This document shows, piece by piece, positions 9,012-17,307 of a stretch of 51,034 bases of DNA (position 1 is its first letter; every line of letters starts with the position of its first letter). The translations under genes were made by a program, and so were the position numbers. Origin of the DNA: an uncultured Hungatella sp. (GTDB lineage Bacteria > Bacillota > Clostridia > Lachnospirales > Lachnospiraceae). The stretch is taken from contig CAJTOT010000005.1 of the NCBI GenBank assembly GCA_910577935.1, positions 37,991 to 89,024 on the forward strand, read 5' to 3'. The notes beneath the pieces were generated by a model. The model was not told the origin of the DNA. It did not search any database and was given only the letters and a program-made list of their open reading frames with translations.

Positions 9012-9470
9012 GTGAAGCAGTTTAGATATCGATTGGAGACAGTGCTGGACTACAAGACCCAGGTGCTGGATAATTTGAAGACAGAACACGCGGTGATCCT
9101 TCAGAAGGTGAACCGCAAGCAGGAAGAGATCACAGGTCTCCACCAGGAGCTGGCCGGTTTCGAATCAAGCTTTGACAAGGCGAAGGAGGAAGGGGCCGCC
9201 ATCGAGAACTACCGGCTGTTTGACATGTGCATCGGGCGCATGGAGCAGATCATCGATGAGGAGAAGGCCCGCCTCAAGGTCCTGCGCAGGCAGGAGGAAG
9301 AGAAGAAGAAGCAGGTGATCACCGCCAAGGTGGACACCTCCAAGTTCGAGAAGCTGAAAGAAAAGAAACTGCAGGAATATCAGAAGGCGGCGGCCAAGGC
9401 CGACGAGGCTTTCATAGAAGAGTTCGTCACCGGCAATACTCTGAGAATCCGGCCTCAGCACAGAGGCTGA
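9012..9470 (+). CDS. fliJ: Flagellar export protein FliJ
   Basis: Coiled-coil central stalk of the export ATPase. The 152 residues begin KQFRYRLETVLDYKTQ, the FliJ family N terminus, and the rest is an almost continuous charged helix (EEKARLKVLRRQEEEKKKQ). The start is a GTG at 9012 with AAGGAG seven bases before it. A structured stretch of 131 bases separates it from fliK. Confidence 0.9.
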   Translation: MKQFRYRLETVLDYKTQVLDNLKTEHAVILQKVNRKQEEITGLHQELAGFESSFDKAKEEGAAIENYRLFDMCIGRMEQIIDEEKARLKVLRRQEEEKKKQVITAKVDTSKFEKLKEKKLQEYQKAAAKADEAFIEEFVTGNTLRIRPQHRG

Positions 9471-9486
9471 GAGGAGAGAGACCGGG

Positions 9487-9573
9487 GCCGGCGGCGGTTT
9501 TTTGGAAGGCCGGCATTTGACTTGGATAGTCACAGGCGAAAGCCTGATGATTATATACAGGCCCAAAAGGGCC
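9487..9573 (+). other. Four-hairpin leader before fliK
   Basis: Between fliJ and fliK lie consecutive inverted repeats: the self-complementary GCCGGC at 9488-9493 and again at 9508-9513; TGACT-tggat-AGTCA (9518-9532); CAGGC-gaaa-GCCTG (9533-9546) with a GNRA tetraloop; and GGCCC-aaaa-GGGCC (9560-9573). TGATT follows each of the last two stems or nearly so. A T6 run lies inside the first. No known riboswitch consensus is matched. The fliK ribosome site AAAGGAGG follows 16 bases after the last stem. An RNA-level control of fliK is inferred. Confidence 0.45.
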
Positions 9574-9601
9574 ATGATTTCCCAAGGAAAGGAGGAAGGA
9601 T

Positions 9602-10993
9602 GTGGAGACAGTAAAAATGCCCACAGCTGTTCAGGCGAAAGCGGGGACAGCCAGCCGGGCCGGCCAGACGGCTTTCCCGGATCAGAGTCAGGGGTTTGTG
9701 AAGCTTCTTCAGGAGAAGAAGGATACGGCGCAGCCGGACAGAACTCAGACAAAGACCGACAGTAAAAAGCCGGATTCGGTCTTGAATAAAGACGACAAGG
9801 CGAGTCAGGCGGCAGAGGCGGAGAAGGAGCCAAAGGATAAGGTCCCGGAAGACGGGAAGGAGTCCCAGGGCAGAGACGACGCGGTGGAGGAAGCGCTTCT
9901 CCAGGCAGGTCTCTGGCAGACAGCGGCCCAGATCACCGGGATGCTGGCTGAGGACACACCGCAGGAGGGAGCAGGAGAGACGGTTCTCATCCCTGAGGAC
10001 AGCCAGGTGGCCGGCATCACCCCTGAGGCGGCAGCAGGCTCACAGCTTCAGGAGGCTTTGACAGCCCGGGAGGACAGCGCCTTGATTCAGACGGAGGGCG
10101 GGGAAGCCGGGGCCTGGACGGAGGCAGCCCAGGCAGCCCAGGAAGTTCTGCCGGAGCATCTCACAGAGGAGTCAGCGGGGGCAGCGGCAGAAGTCAAAGC
10201 CGCAGACATCCCCAGGGCGGCGGAAGCCGGGAGCTCCCCGGACACTGAGGGGGCGGAGGCAGTCCCGGAGACAGAGCAGCCTCAGAGAAGGGCGCCGGAA
10301 GCCCCGCGGCAGGACGAGGCCCGGAACCAGAACGCTTCTTCCCATGAAGAGAAGGGGCAGGAGACAGGCGGACTATGGCAGTCCACTGCCGAGGACACGG
10401 CGGCAGACAGTCCCGGGACGGCGGAAGCCGACACGGCGGCGAGAGCCCGGACAGGGGTTTCGCAAGTCCGTGAGGACAGAAAGACAGAGCAGGCAGCGCA
10501 GGAGCCGGCGTACCGGACGGACAGTGAGAGAGAGCAGTCATGGCAGCCCTTTGCAGGGGAGAAGACAGGGGAGATTCCTCTGAGAACCAGCGAGAGCCGT
10601 CTGCCCCAGGACCTGGGGAAGACCTTGGCGGCAAAACTTCCCGGGAACGGCCGGGAGCTGGTCATCGAGCTGGAACCGGCGGCCCTTGGAAAGCTCACCA
10701 TCAAGCTGGCCTACGAAGGAGGCAGGGCGGCGGTGTCTATCCTGGCGTCCAACCCCAGAACCCTGGAGCTCCTGAATCAGAGGGCCTCGGAGATCGCGGC
10801 TATTCTGGAGGAGAAGACCGGCCAGGACACCATCATCTACACCCACGCCCCCCAGCAGCAGAGCCAGGGCGAGGAGGAGCAGCAGAGCCGGGGAGGCGGC
10901 AGACAGGACCAGGGGCAGGAACAGCAGAGGCACCATGAGAATCAGCACCAGACAGAGTCCTTTGCCCAGCAGCTCAGGCTGGGACTTATTTAG
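9602..10993 (+). CDS. fliK: Flagellar hook-length control protein FliK
   Basis: Molecular ruler that stops hook growth and switches export specificity through FlhB. The 463-residue protein has a long low-complexity middle (Glu, Ala, Gln, Ser; about residues 40-330) and the conserved C-terminal domain with LVIELEPAALGKLTIKL, followed by a Gln/Glu-rich tail. The N-terminal GFVKLL fits the export-signal pattern seen in other exported proteins here. The start is GTG 9602 with AAAGGAGG upstream. flgD follows after 17 bases, as is common. A second, unrelated-looking FliK-type protein is encoded at 42084. Confidence 0.92.
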   Translation: METVKMPTAVQAKAGTASRAGQTAFPDQSQGFVKLLQEKKDTAQPDRTQTKTDSKKPDSVLNKDDKASQAAEAEKEPKDKVPEDGKESQGRDDAVEEALLQAGLWQTAAQITGMLAEDTPQEGAGETVLIPEDSQVAGITPEAAAGSQLQEALTAREDSALIQTEGGEAGAWTEAAQAAQEVLPEHLTEESAGAAAEVKAADIPRAAEAGSSPDTEGAEAVPETEQPQRRAPEAPRQDEARNQNASSHEEKGQETGGLWQSTAEDTAADSPGTAEADTAARARTGVSQVREDRKTEQAAQEPAYRTDSEREQSWQPFAGEKTGEIPLRTSESRLPQDLGKTLAAKLPGNGRELVIELEPAALGKLTIKLAYEGGRAAVSILASNPRTLELLNQRASEIAAILEEKTGQDTIIYTHAPQQQSQGEEEQQSRGGGRQDQGQEQQRHHENQHQTESFAQQLRLGLI

Positions 10994-11010
10994 GAGGAAG
11001 AAAGAAAACC

Positions 11011-11580
11011 ATGGCGGATATATCAATAAGCGGAACAGGCACGCCTTATAAGACAGGGGCCTACACCGTGGAATCCAACGACAAGAACACCATAAGCATG
11101 ACCGGATATTTTCAGCTTCTGGCCGCCCAGCTGCAGAACCAGGATATGAACAATCCCATGGACAACAGCGAGCTGATGGCTCAGATGACCCAGATGGCCA
11201 TGGTGCAGTCCATGACTTCCATGACGGACGCGCTGAAGACTTCCACCGCGGTCACCACACAGACCTACGCGGCCAGCCTGGTGGGCCAGGAAGTGACAAT
11301 GGCGCAGACCAAGAAAAATTCCTATGGACAAGAGATTCCATACGATGTAAAATATGCTAAGGTGGAGTGGGTCAACTTTACCAGCGGCGATCCCACCATC
11401 AAGCTTGAGGGGGACGACAAGGAGTATTCCCTTGCCCATCTGGTAGGCATGGGGAAGGTTCCCAATCCTTACGCCGAGGATGACGAGGAGGAAGGCGGCG
11501 ACGAGGTGCCGAAGGAAGACGAAGACGGCTCCGGGGAGAACGACACCGACCCCCACGGCGTTGGCGTAACGGCAATGTGA
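11011..11580 (+). CDS. flgD: Flagellar hook capping protein FlgD
   Basis: Scaffold protein that caps the growing hook. The 189 residues contain the family signature YFQLLAAQLQNQDMNNPMDN and TQMAMVQSM near the N terminus. The C-terminal part is short and ends in a very acidic tail (EDDEEEGGDEVPKEDEDG), where larger FlgD proteins carry a folded domain. Start ATG 11011 follows AGGAGGAAAG. It sits directly between fliK and the small TIGR02530-like gene. Confidence 0.92.
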   Translation: MADISISGTGTPYKTGAYTVESNDKNTISMTGYFQLLAAQLQNQDMNNPMDNSELMAQMTQMAMVQSMTSMTDALKTSTAVTTQTYAASLVGQEVTMAQTKKNSYGQEIPYDVKYAKVEWVNFTSGDPTIKLEGDDKEYSLAHLVGMGKVPNPYAEDDEEEGGDEVPKEDEDGSGENDTDPHGVGVTAM

Positions 11581-11616
11581 CAGTTTTAAGCAGGTTTTTT
11601 GGAAAGAGGGGACAGT

Positions 11617-11994
11617 ATGAATATGAACAATGTCGGCTTTGTGGAGAGCAAGCCGTCAGCTATCCCGGGCCAGAACGCCGTAAGGTCTGGAACGGGGGGA
11701 GATCAGGCAGACTTTCAAACCCTTCTCCAGCAGAGGGCAACGGGCCTGAATTTTTCCAAACATGCTGCGAAGCGCATGAACGAGAGGGGCATCCCGGTTG
11801 ACAACCAGCTGATGAGCGACTTAGAGCACGCCGTGGAGGGCGCCAGGAAGAAGGGCGCCAGGGACGTGGCAGTCATCGGCCGTCAGGGAGTGTTCATCGT
11901 CAACGTGCCCAACAACACCGTGGTCACCACCATGTCCCAGAGCGACATGAGGGAGCGGGTATTCACAAATATTGACAGTGCTGTCCTGATGTAG
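11617..11994 (+). CDS. Flagellar operon protein, TIGR02530-like
   Basis: A 125-residue protein recognised as the small protein usually found between flgD and flgE in Firmicute flagellar operons. The core FSKHAAKRMNERGIPVDN followed by LEHAVEGARKKGARDVAVI and VNVPNNTVVTTM is the family pattern. Its molecular job is unknown. The N-terminal stretch is unstructured and contains FQTLLQQR, which looks like the FQ-x-LL export motif of hook proteins. ATG 11617 is chosen because AGAGGGG is five bases upstream; the in-frame TTG at 11599 has no ribosome site. Confidence 0.85.
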   Translation: MNMNNVGFVESKPSAIPGQNAVRSGTGGDQADFQTLLQQRATGLNFSKHAAKRMNERGIPVDNQLMSDLEHAVEGARKKGARDVAVIGRQGVFIVNVPNNTVVTTMSQSDMRERVFTNIDSAVLM

Positions 11995-12067
11995 CAGGAC
12001 CTCGTATGAGGAGGCGAATCCCCCTGCCAGACAGGCGGGGGGAGAGGACAGAGAAAGGGAAAAGATT

Positions 12068-13066
12068 ATGTTAAGAGCAATGGATTCGGCCGTGGCAGGC
12101 CTCAGGGCCCACCAGAACAAGATGGATGTGGTGGGCCATAATATCGCGAACGTCAATACGTTTGGTTATAAAGCCCAGACTTATACCTTTAAGGAGGCCA
12201 TGTATCAGACCTCCACGGCGTCTACGGCAGGAGCCGGCGGCGCAAACGGATCTGCCGGTACCAACGCGGCTCAGTACGGTTACGGTACTTTGATGGGAAG
12301 TATTGGTATGGATATGACTTCCAGCACGCCCTCCTATGTAGGGGGATTCAACGCTACTATTGACGGCGAGGGATTTTTTATCACCAGCCCTGAGAAAAAG
12401 ACTACGGGTTTTGGTGCTGATGCGGACATTAAGGGGGAGAATTTTAACTACACCCGTGTAGGACAGTTTATGGTAGACAGTAATGGTTATATTGTTGATG
12501 CCAATAAAAACTTTGTGTATGGTTATAGGTCTGAGCTTACAGATGGCAAAGTTACAGGGACGGCAGACGAATTGACAACATTGCGTCTCCCGATACAGAA
12601 CAATCCTGGTGATGATTTGGCGATGGGGGATGAGGCAGATGATAAACCAGTAATATCTATTGCTATTGAGGTTAATGCTTTTGGTAAGATTACGGCGACA
12701 GTTCAGACGCAGGAAAAGATTACAGACCCGAATGATGCTACAAAGACAGAAATTGTAAAAACCTCCAAAACCATCGAAATCGGCCAGCTTGCCATCGCCA
12801 CCTTCCAGAACCCCAACGGTCTTACAAAGGCAGGCGGTAATTATTATGTCACCAACGAGAATGACAACGCCGGCCAGGTAGCGGCAGGCAAGCCCGGCGA
12901 GGGCGGCGCAGCCAGCCTGATGACCGGCTACATCGAGTCCTCCAACGTGGACCTTGCCAAGGAATTCGCGGATATGATCACGACTCACAGAGGGTTCCAG
13001 GCCAACTCAAAGATGATCACGGTCAGCGATGAGATCCTTCAGGAACTGGTGAATATGAAACGGTAA
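12068..13066 (+). CDS. flgE: Flagellar hook protein FlgE
   Basis: Structural subunit of the hook. The 332 residues have the N-terminal rod/hook signature (VVGHNIANVNTFGYKAQ), the FlgE/F/G-type core (FNATIDGEGFFIT) and the C-terminal SNVDLAKEFADMITTHRGFQANSKMI with a coil. Bases about 12390-12770 (surface domain) are visibly richer in A/T and use different codons from both ends. GAGAAAGGGAAAAG lies before the ATG. FlgE is preferred over FlgF/FlgG because of its position after flgD and before flbD and because two FlgF/G-type genes exist at 25039 and 25846. Confidence 0.9.
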   Translation: MLRAMDSAVAGLRAHQNKMDVVGHNIANVNTFGYKAQTYTFKEAMYQTSTASTAGAGGANGSAGTNAAQYGYGTLMGSIGMDMTSSTPSYVGGFNATIDGEGFFITSPEKKTTGFGADADIKGENFNYTRVGQFMVDSNGYIVDANKNFVYGYRSELTDGKVTGTADELTTLRLPIQNNPGDDLAMGDEADDKPVISIAIEVNAFGKITATVQTQEKITDPNDATKTEIVKTSKTIEIGQLAIATFQNPNGLTKAGGNYYVTNENDNAGQVAAGKPGEGGAASLMTGYIESSNVDLAKEFADMITTHRGFQANSKMITVSDEILQELVNMKR

Positions 13067-13223
13067 TTGAGACATGAGACGGCGCATCAGCAATGATCAG
13101 AAAATAATGGACAGAGCCCGCAAAGCACGTATGGACAGGATCAGCGGGGAGAGAGACCGGGAAAAAGGCGGTTATTTCTCCGAGAGTTGTGTGAGCCAGA
13201 CAGATGACAGCGGAGGGAAGAGA

Positions 13224-13421
13224 ATGATTAAGGTGACACGGTTAAGCGGTGAAGTGTTATATTTGAATATATTTCAGATTGAGTCTATGGAGTCGATACC
13301 CGAAACGAAGATCAAAATGATGAATGGATATTATTTCCTTGTAAAAGATTCCGCAGAATCGGTGTTAGAGCAGATCAGAACATTTATCAGTGGATGTATG
13401 ATTCCGGGGGGACTGGGATAA
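13224..13421 (+). CDS. flbD: Flagellar protein FlbD
   Basis: A 65-residue protein of the FlbD family: MIKVTRLSGEVLYLN at the start and an aromatic, hydrophobic body. It lies between flgE and motA as in other Firmicutes; its exact role (swarming or motor assembly) is not settled. ATG 13224 follows GGAGGG. The frame stays open upstream to an ATG at 13074, which would add 50 basic residues, but that start has no convincing ribosome site. The 157 bases between flgE and this gene therefore hold either a leader or an N-terminal extension. Confidence 0.85.
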   Translation: MIKVTRLSGEVLYLNIFQIESMESIPETKIKMMNGYYFLVKDSAESVLEQIRTFISGCMIPGGLG

Positions 13422-13461
13422 ATAAGCGGAATCGGTAATTTTTAATTAGGAGGAAAAATCA

Positions 13462-14274
13462 ATGGATATATCAACACTTATTGGCTGGATAATGGCCATG
13501 GGTTTGATTGTTTGGGGAATCGGTTTTGACAAACTGGGCAATTTCTGGGATATGCAGAGTTTGGCCATCGTGGTCGGAGGCGCCATCGCGGCTCTGATCG
13601 CGAGTTACCCATTTCGAATATTGAAGGATGTACCAAAGCATATTCTGATCTTGTTCCGCGGGGGAAAGTACAATATTCCCAAGCTGGTGGACCAGATGGT
13701 GGATCTTGCTATGCTGGCCAGACAGAGCGGTCTTCTTGCTCTGGAGGAGAAGGCCGAGGAGATCAAGGACCCGTTTTTTAAACAGAGTATTTTGAAGATT
13801 GTAGATGCCAACGACCCGGATAAAGTCCGGGAGATGCTGGAGAAAGAGCTTGACGACATGGCTGCCCGCCACGATGAAGCGGCGGGCATCTATGAGAAGG
13901 GTTCCGCCTACGCCCCCGCCTTCGGTATGATCGGTACACTGGTAGGTCTGATCAACATGCTGAAGGGCATGAACTTGGGAGACGGAGGCGGCGCCAGCAA
14001 CCTGGGACAGGATATGTCCGTGGCTCTGATCACTACCTTCTACGGCAGCGCCTTTGCCAACATCTTTTTTCAGCCTATCGCCAAGAAGCTGAGAATCAGG
14101 CAGGCTGAGGAGGAGCTCTACTGCGCCACCATCGTAGAGGGAGTCATGGCCATTATGGCAGGGGAGAATCCCAAGTTCCTGAGAGAGCATCTCCTCTCCT
14201 GTATGAAACGTTCACAGCAGAAGAAACTGCTTCTCAAGGCGGCGAAGTCCGGCGGCGAAGGCGGTGAGGGCTGA
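13462..14274 (+). CDS. motA: Flagellar motor stator protein MotA
   Basis: Proton or sodium channel subunit of the stator. The 270 residues include four hydrophobic segments (LIGWIMAMGLIVWGIGF; SLAIVVGGAIAALIASY; APAFGMIGTLVGLINML; SVALITTFYGSAFANIF). The cytoplasmic loop between the second and third has the charged residues that meet FliG. AGGAGG lies before the ATG. The stop overlaps the start of motB (TGATG), so the two stator subunits are translationally coupled. Confidence 0.96.
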   Translation: MDISTLIGWIMAMGLIVWGIGFDKLGNFWDMQSLAIVVGGAIAALIASYPFRILKDVPKHILILFRGGKYNIPKLVDQMVDLAMLARQSGLLALEEKAEEIKDPFFKQSILKIVDANDPDKVREMLEKELDDMAARHDEAAGIYEKGSAYAPAFGMIGTLVGLINMLKGMNLGDGGGASNLGQDMSVALITTFYGSAFANIFFQPIAKKLRIRQAEEELYCATIVEGVMAIMAGENPKFLREHLLSCMKRSQQKKLLLKAAKSGGEGGEG

Positions 14275-15203
14275 TGAGCAGAAGGAAAAAAGGCGGCGGA
14301 GGCGGCGAGGACTGCGGAAGCTGGATGGATACATACGGGGACATGGTGACACTGCTGCTCTGCTTCTTTGTCATGCTGTACTCCATGTCCGACATAAACC
14401 AGCAGAAGTGGGAGATGTTCGTCAAGAGCATCTTCCCCAATTCCGGAGATACGGAACAGATTGCTATCAATGAGAATATCGCTGAAGGCGAGTTTGACGT
14501 GTCCGGCGTCCTCAAGGACGACGAGGAGCTTCCGGAGCTGGAGGAGGCGGAGGAGCTGTGGGTCACCCTGGTAAAGCAGCTGAATGAAAGCGGCGTGGAT
14601 GGGGTGTCCGTGTCCAGGGGAGAGGGCTACACCTTTGTGGTGTTCGAGAACCAGGCTTTCTTCAACGGCGACAGCTCGGTGCTCACCGAGCAGGCCACGG
14701 CCATTATGGATATTTTCTGTGAGATCATCGCCAAAGAGGCGGATAATATTTCCCAGATCGAGATCATGGGCCATACAGCCCAGGCGCGCCCTGACAGCGA
14801 GAACAACGCCAGGACGGACCGTATGCTCTCCGCCCTCCGCTCCGCGGAGGTGGCGGCATACATTCAGAACAAGAACATCATCGATCCCAGCAAGCTGGTG
14901 GGTATCAGCTACGGCCAGTACCGGTCGGTGGATACCAACGAGACCAGCGAAGGCCGGGCTAGAAACCGCCGCGTGGAATTTCTCATCGTAGACGCGGGGG
15001 CGGATATCAAGTCCATGAACGACTATTATGACGAGTATTACGCCAACATGGACGAGGGCGGCGTGGTAGTTACCGACGGGATTTCCCAGCAGGCGCCAGA
15101 AGGCTTCGCGCCGGTGGAGGAGGGAAACATGGAGGGAGCGGCCAGTATGGTTCCCGAGTCCCTTTCACCGGATACGGCAGGACAACAGGTTCCGGCAGAA
15201 TAA
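14274..15203 (+). CDS. motB: Flagellar motor stator protein MotB
   Basis: Stator subunit anchored to peptidoglycan. The 309 residues have one membrane segment near the N terminus with the ion-binding aspartate D23 in TYGDMVTLLLCFFVMLY. The C-terminal half is an OmpA-like peptidoglycan-binding domain (IEIMGHTAQARPDSENNARTD, then RARNRRVEFLIV). The residues next to D23 do not clearly separate proton from sodium use. fliM follows after 23 bases; the fliL gene often found here is missing. Confidence 0.95.
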   Translation: MSRRKKGGGGGEDCGSWMDTYGDMVTLLLCFFVMLYSMSDINQQKWEMFVKSIFPNSGDTEQIAINENIAEGEFDVSGVLKDDEELPELEEAEELWVTLVKQLNESGVDGVSVSRGEGYTFVVFENQAFFNGDSSVLTEQATAIMDIFCEIIAKEADNISQIEIMGHTAQARPDSENNARTDRMLSALRSAEVAAYIQNKNIIDPSKLVGISYGQYRSVDTNETSEGRARNRRVEFLIVDAGADIKSMNDYYDEYYANMDEGGVVVTDGISQQAPEGFAPVEEGNMEGAASMVPESLSPDTAGQQVPAE

Positions 15204-15226
15204 ATTGAGGAGAGGTGGCTTAGAGA

Positions 15227-16336
15227 ATGGCAGATGTATTATCACAAAGTCAGATAGACGCGCTTTTAAAGTCCATGGCAGCCCCTTCAGCGGAGGAGCC
15301 GGCGGCCCCTGTTAAGGATGAAAAAGCAAGCACCGTAAAAGCAAAACCCGAGGCGGCTCCCCAGGTCAAATACAGCAAGTATGACTTTTACAGTCCCAGA
15401 AAGTTTACAAAAGACAAGATCAAGATTCTCACAAGTGTTTTCGAGAATTACGCGCGGATCATCACCTCCCAGGTCAACGGCATATTCAGGGTCATGACCG
15501 ATATCACGGTGATGGAGGTTCAGGAGCGGCGTTACTACGAATATGTAAACTCTCTTAATGAAAATGATACGGTTACACTGGTAAATGCCACGATACAGGA
15601 GTATAATAAGAATCTGCCTCCTCTTATGATGTACGTGTCGCCGGGTCTGGTGATCACGCTCATCGACCATATGCTGGGCGGAGGAGACGAGGTGGCGAAG
15701 GTGAAACCGGGATACAGGTATTCGGACGTGGAGACCGCTCTGTACCGCAGAATCCTGTCATACCTGATTCAGGCGCTGAAGGACGGTTTTTCCAACTACA
15801 TCAATATGGAGTTCAAGGCCCAGAGAATCGAGGACAATCCAAGCATGATACAGGATGTGGGTCTTGACGAGACGGTGGCTATCATCCACCTGAACGTGGA
15901 TGTGACGGGCCTTGCGGTGGAGCGCATCCGGATATGCCTTCCGGGCAATCTTCTGGAGAATATTTTCCAGATTATCGATACCCGCAAACATATCGCGAGA
16001 GGTTACTCTTATGAGGATAACCGGGAAACGATTCTGGACAATATCCGCCAGTCCCAGCTTCCTGTTACAGGACAGCTTGGCACCGTGCTTCTTGATCTCA
16101 ATGATATCTACCGCCTGAAGGTAGGTGATGTCATCGACATGAACAAGGGCAAAGACAAGGATGTGAAACTGTATATCGGAAAACAGCTGTGGTTCAGCGG
16201 TAAAATGGGCGTGTACAAGAAGAATGTGGCCGTCCGCATCAGCAGACGCCTCTTTGACGAGGAAGAGGCGGACGACGATGCCCGGGAAATCAGCGCCCGC
16301 GAAAGCCTGCCGGAAGCAGGAACTGAAGAGGTATGA
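15227..16336 (+). CDS. fliM: Flagellar motor switch protein FliM
   Basis: C-ring switch protein. The 369 residues start with VLSQSQIDALL, the N-terminal peptide that binds phosphorylated CheY, then a linker (about residues 20-50), the CheC-like middle domain (FYSPRKFTKDKIKILTSVFENYA with ISSQ-like ITSQV and a GGGD motif), and the FliN-like C-terminal domain (LDLNDIYRLKVGDVIDMNKGKD). GAGGAGAGG precedes the ATG. A 94-base gap follows before cheY with no clear gene in it. Confidence 0.96.
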   Translation: MADVLSQSQIDALLKSMAAPSAEEPAAPVKDEKASTVKAKPEAAPQVKYSKYDFYSPRKFTKDKIKILTSVFENYARIITSQVNGIFRVMTDITVMEVQERRYYEYVNSLNENDTVTLVNATIQEYNKNLPPLMMYVSPGLVITLIDHMLGGGDEVAKVKPGYRYSDVETALYRRILSYLIQALKDGFSNYINMEFKAQRIEDNPSMIQDVGLDETVAIIHLNVDVTGLAVERIRICLPGNLLENIFQIIDTRKHIARGYSYEDNRETILDNIRQSQLPVTGQLGTVLLDLNDIYRLKVGDVIDMNKGKDKDVKLYIGKQLWFSGKMGVYKKNVAVRISRRLFDEEEADDDAREISARESLPEAGTEEV

Positions 16337-16430
16337 CGGCAGGAACCTGCGTCAATATAAAGAACGGCGGACCCGCCAGGAGAAGCTGTTTGCTAAACAA
16401 AAATAGTCAAGAAAAGAGAGGAAAGAAAAA

Positions 16431-16793
16431 ATGGCTAAGATTATGTTGGTAGATGATGCCGCGTTTATGAGGATGATGGTTAAGAACGCTTTGACAAAAA
16501 GCGGGTATGACAATTTTGTGGAAGCCCAGGACGGAGCGGAAGCCGTAAAGAAGTACGAGGAAGAGAAGCCGGATATGGTGATCATGGACATCACAATGCC
16601 CAACATGGACGGACTGCAGGCGCTTAAGAAGATCAGGGAGGCCCATCCGGACGCGAAGATCGTTATGTGCACGGCCATGGGGCAGGAGGGCATGGTTGTA
16701 GACGCCATCAAGTCCGGAGCGAAGGATTTTATTGTAAAGCCATTTAACGCGGAGAGAATTGTACAGACCGTTAACACGATTTTAGGAAACTAA
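16431..16793 (+). CDS. cheY: Chemotaxis response regulator CheY
   Basis: Single-domain receiver (120 residues) that, once phosphorylated by CheA, binds the motor switch. All key residues are present: the acidic pair in LVDDA (D8, D9), the phospho-acceptor D53 in VIMDITMPNMDG, T81 and K103 in VKPF. AGAGGAAAG precedes the ATG. Being placed between fliM and flgC, fliY, it is next to the genes for its two likely switch partners. The kinase cheA is outside this window. Confidence 0.95.
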   Translation: MAKIMLVDDAAFMRMMVKNALTKSGYDNFVEAQDGAEAVKKYEEEKPDMVIMDITMPNMDGLQALKKIREAHPDAKIVMCTAMGQEGMVVDAIKSGAKDFIVKPFNAERIVQTVNTILGN

Positions 16794-16813
16794 CCTGAGA
16801 GGGAGGCAGAGAG

Positions 16814-17263
16814 ATGGCTTTTTTGAGTTCCTTTGATATCAGCGCGTCTGGTATGAGTGCTCAACGTATGAGAATGGACATTGCGGCAGAAAATATAGCT
16901 AATATTGATTCCACCAGAACAGAGGGCGGCGGGGCTTACCGCCGGAAAAATATAGTCTTCGAGAGCTATGGGGCAGGTTCCTTCCAGGAGGCCATGCGCA
17001 GCGCTATGAAGGGAAACGGATTTTCCAGCAGGAACGCGGGAGTCCGTGTGGCAGGTATCGTCGAGGATGACCGCGAGATGAAGCAGGTGTATAATCCCAA
17101 TCACCCGGATGCTGACGAGAACGGTTTTGTGACGATGCCCAATGTGGACCTTTTGAAAGAGACTGTTGACAGCATGTCGGCAACCAGGTCCTATGAGGCA
17201 AACGTTACGGCTTTAAACGCGATGAAGCTGATGGCGCAGAAAGCACTGGATATCGGAAAATAA
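16814..17263 (+). CDS. flgC: Flagellar basal-body rod protein FlgC
   Basis: Rod protein of 149 residues. It begins FDISASGMSAQRMRMDIAAENIAN, the FlgC family signature, and ends VDLLKETVDSMSATRSYEANVTALNAMKLMAQKALDIGK. GSFQEAM fits the export motif of rod and hook proteins. GAGAGGGAGG precedes the ATG. Its place between cheY and fliY is unusual: flgC normally follows flgB directly, and here flgB is at 3135. Sequence and length are normal, so it appears functional. Confidence 0.94.
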   Translation: MAFLSSFDISASGMSAQRMRMDIAAENIANIDSTRTEGGGAYRRKNIVFESYGAGSFQEAMRSAMKGNGFSSRNAGVRVAGIVEDDREMKQVYNPNHPDADENGFVTMPNVDLLKETVDSMSATRSYEANVTALNAMKLMAQKALDIGK

Positions 17264-17307
17264 TATCCGTGCTGCCTGAATAAATAAGGATAAAAGGAGA
17301 TTGAAAA

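Noticed and set aside
9471..9601. Cyclic-di-GMP riboswitch before fliK
   Set aside because: CACAGGC followed by a GAAA loop looks similar at first, but the conserved core and receptor elements of the known classes are not found.
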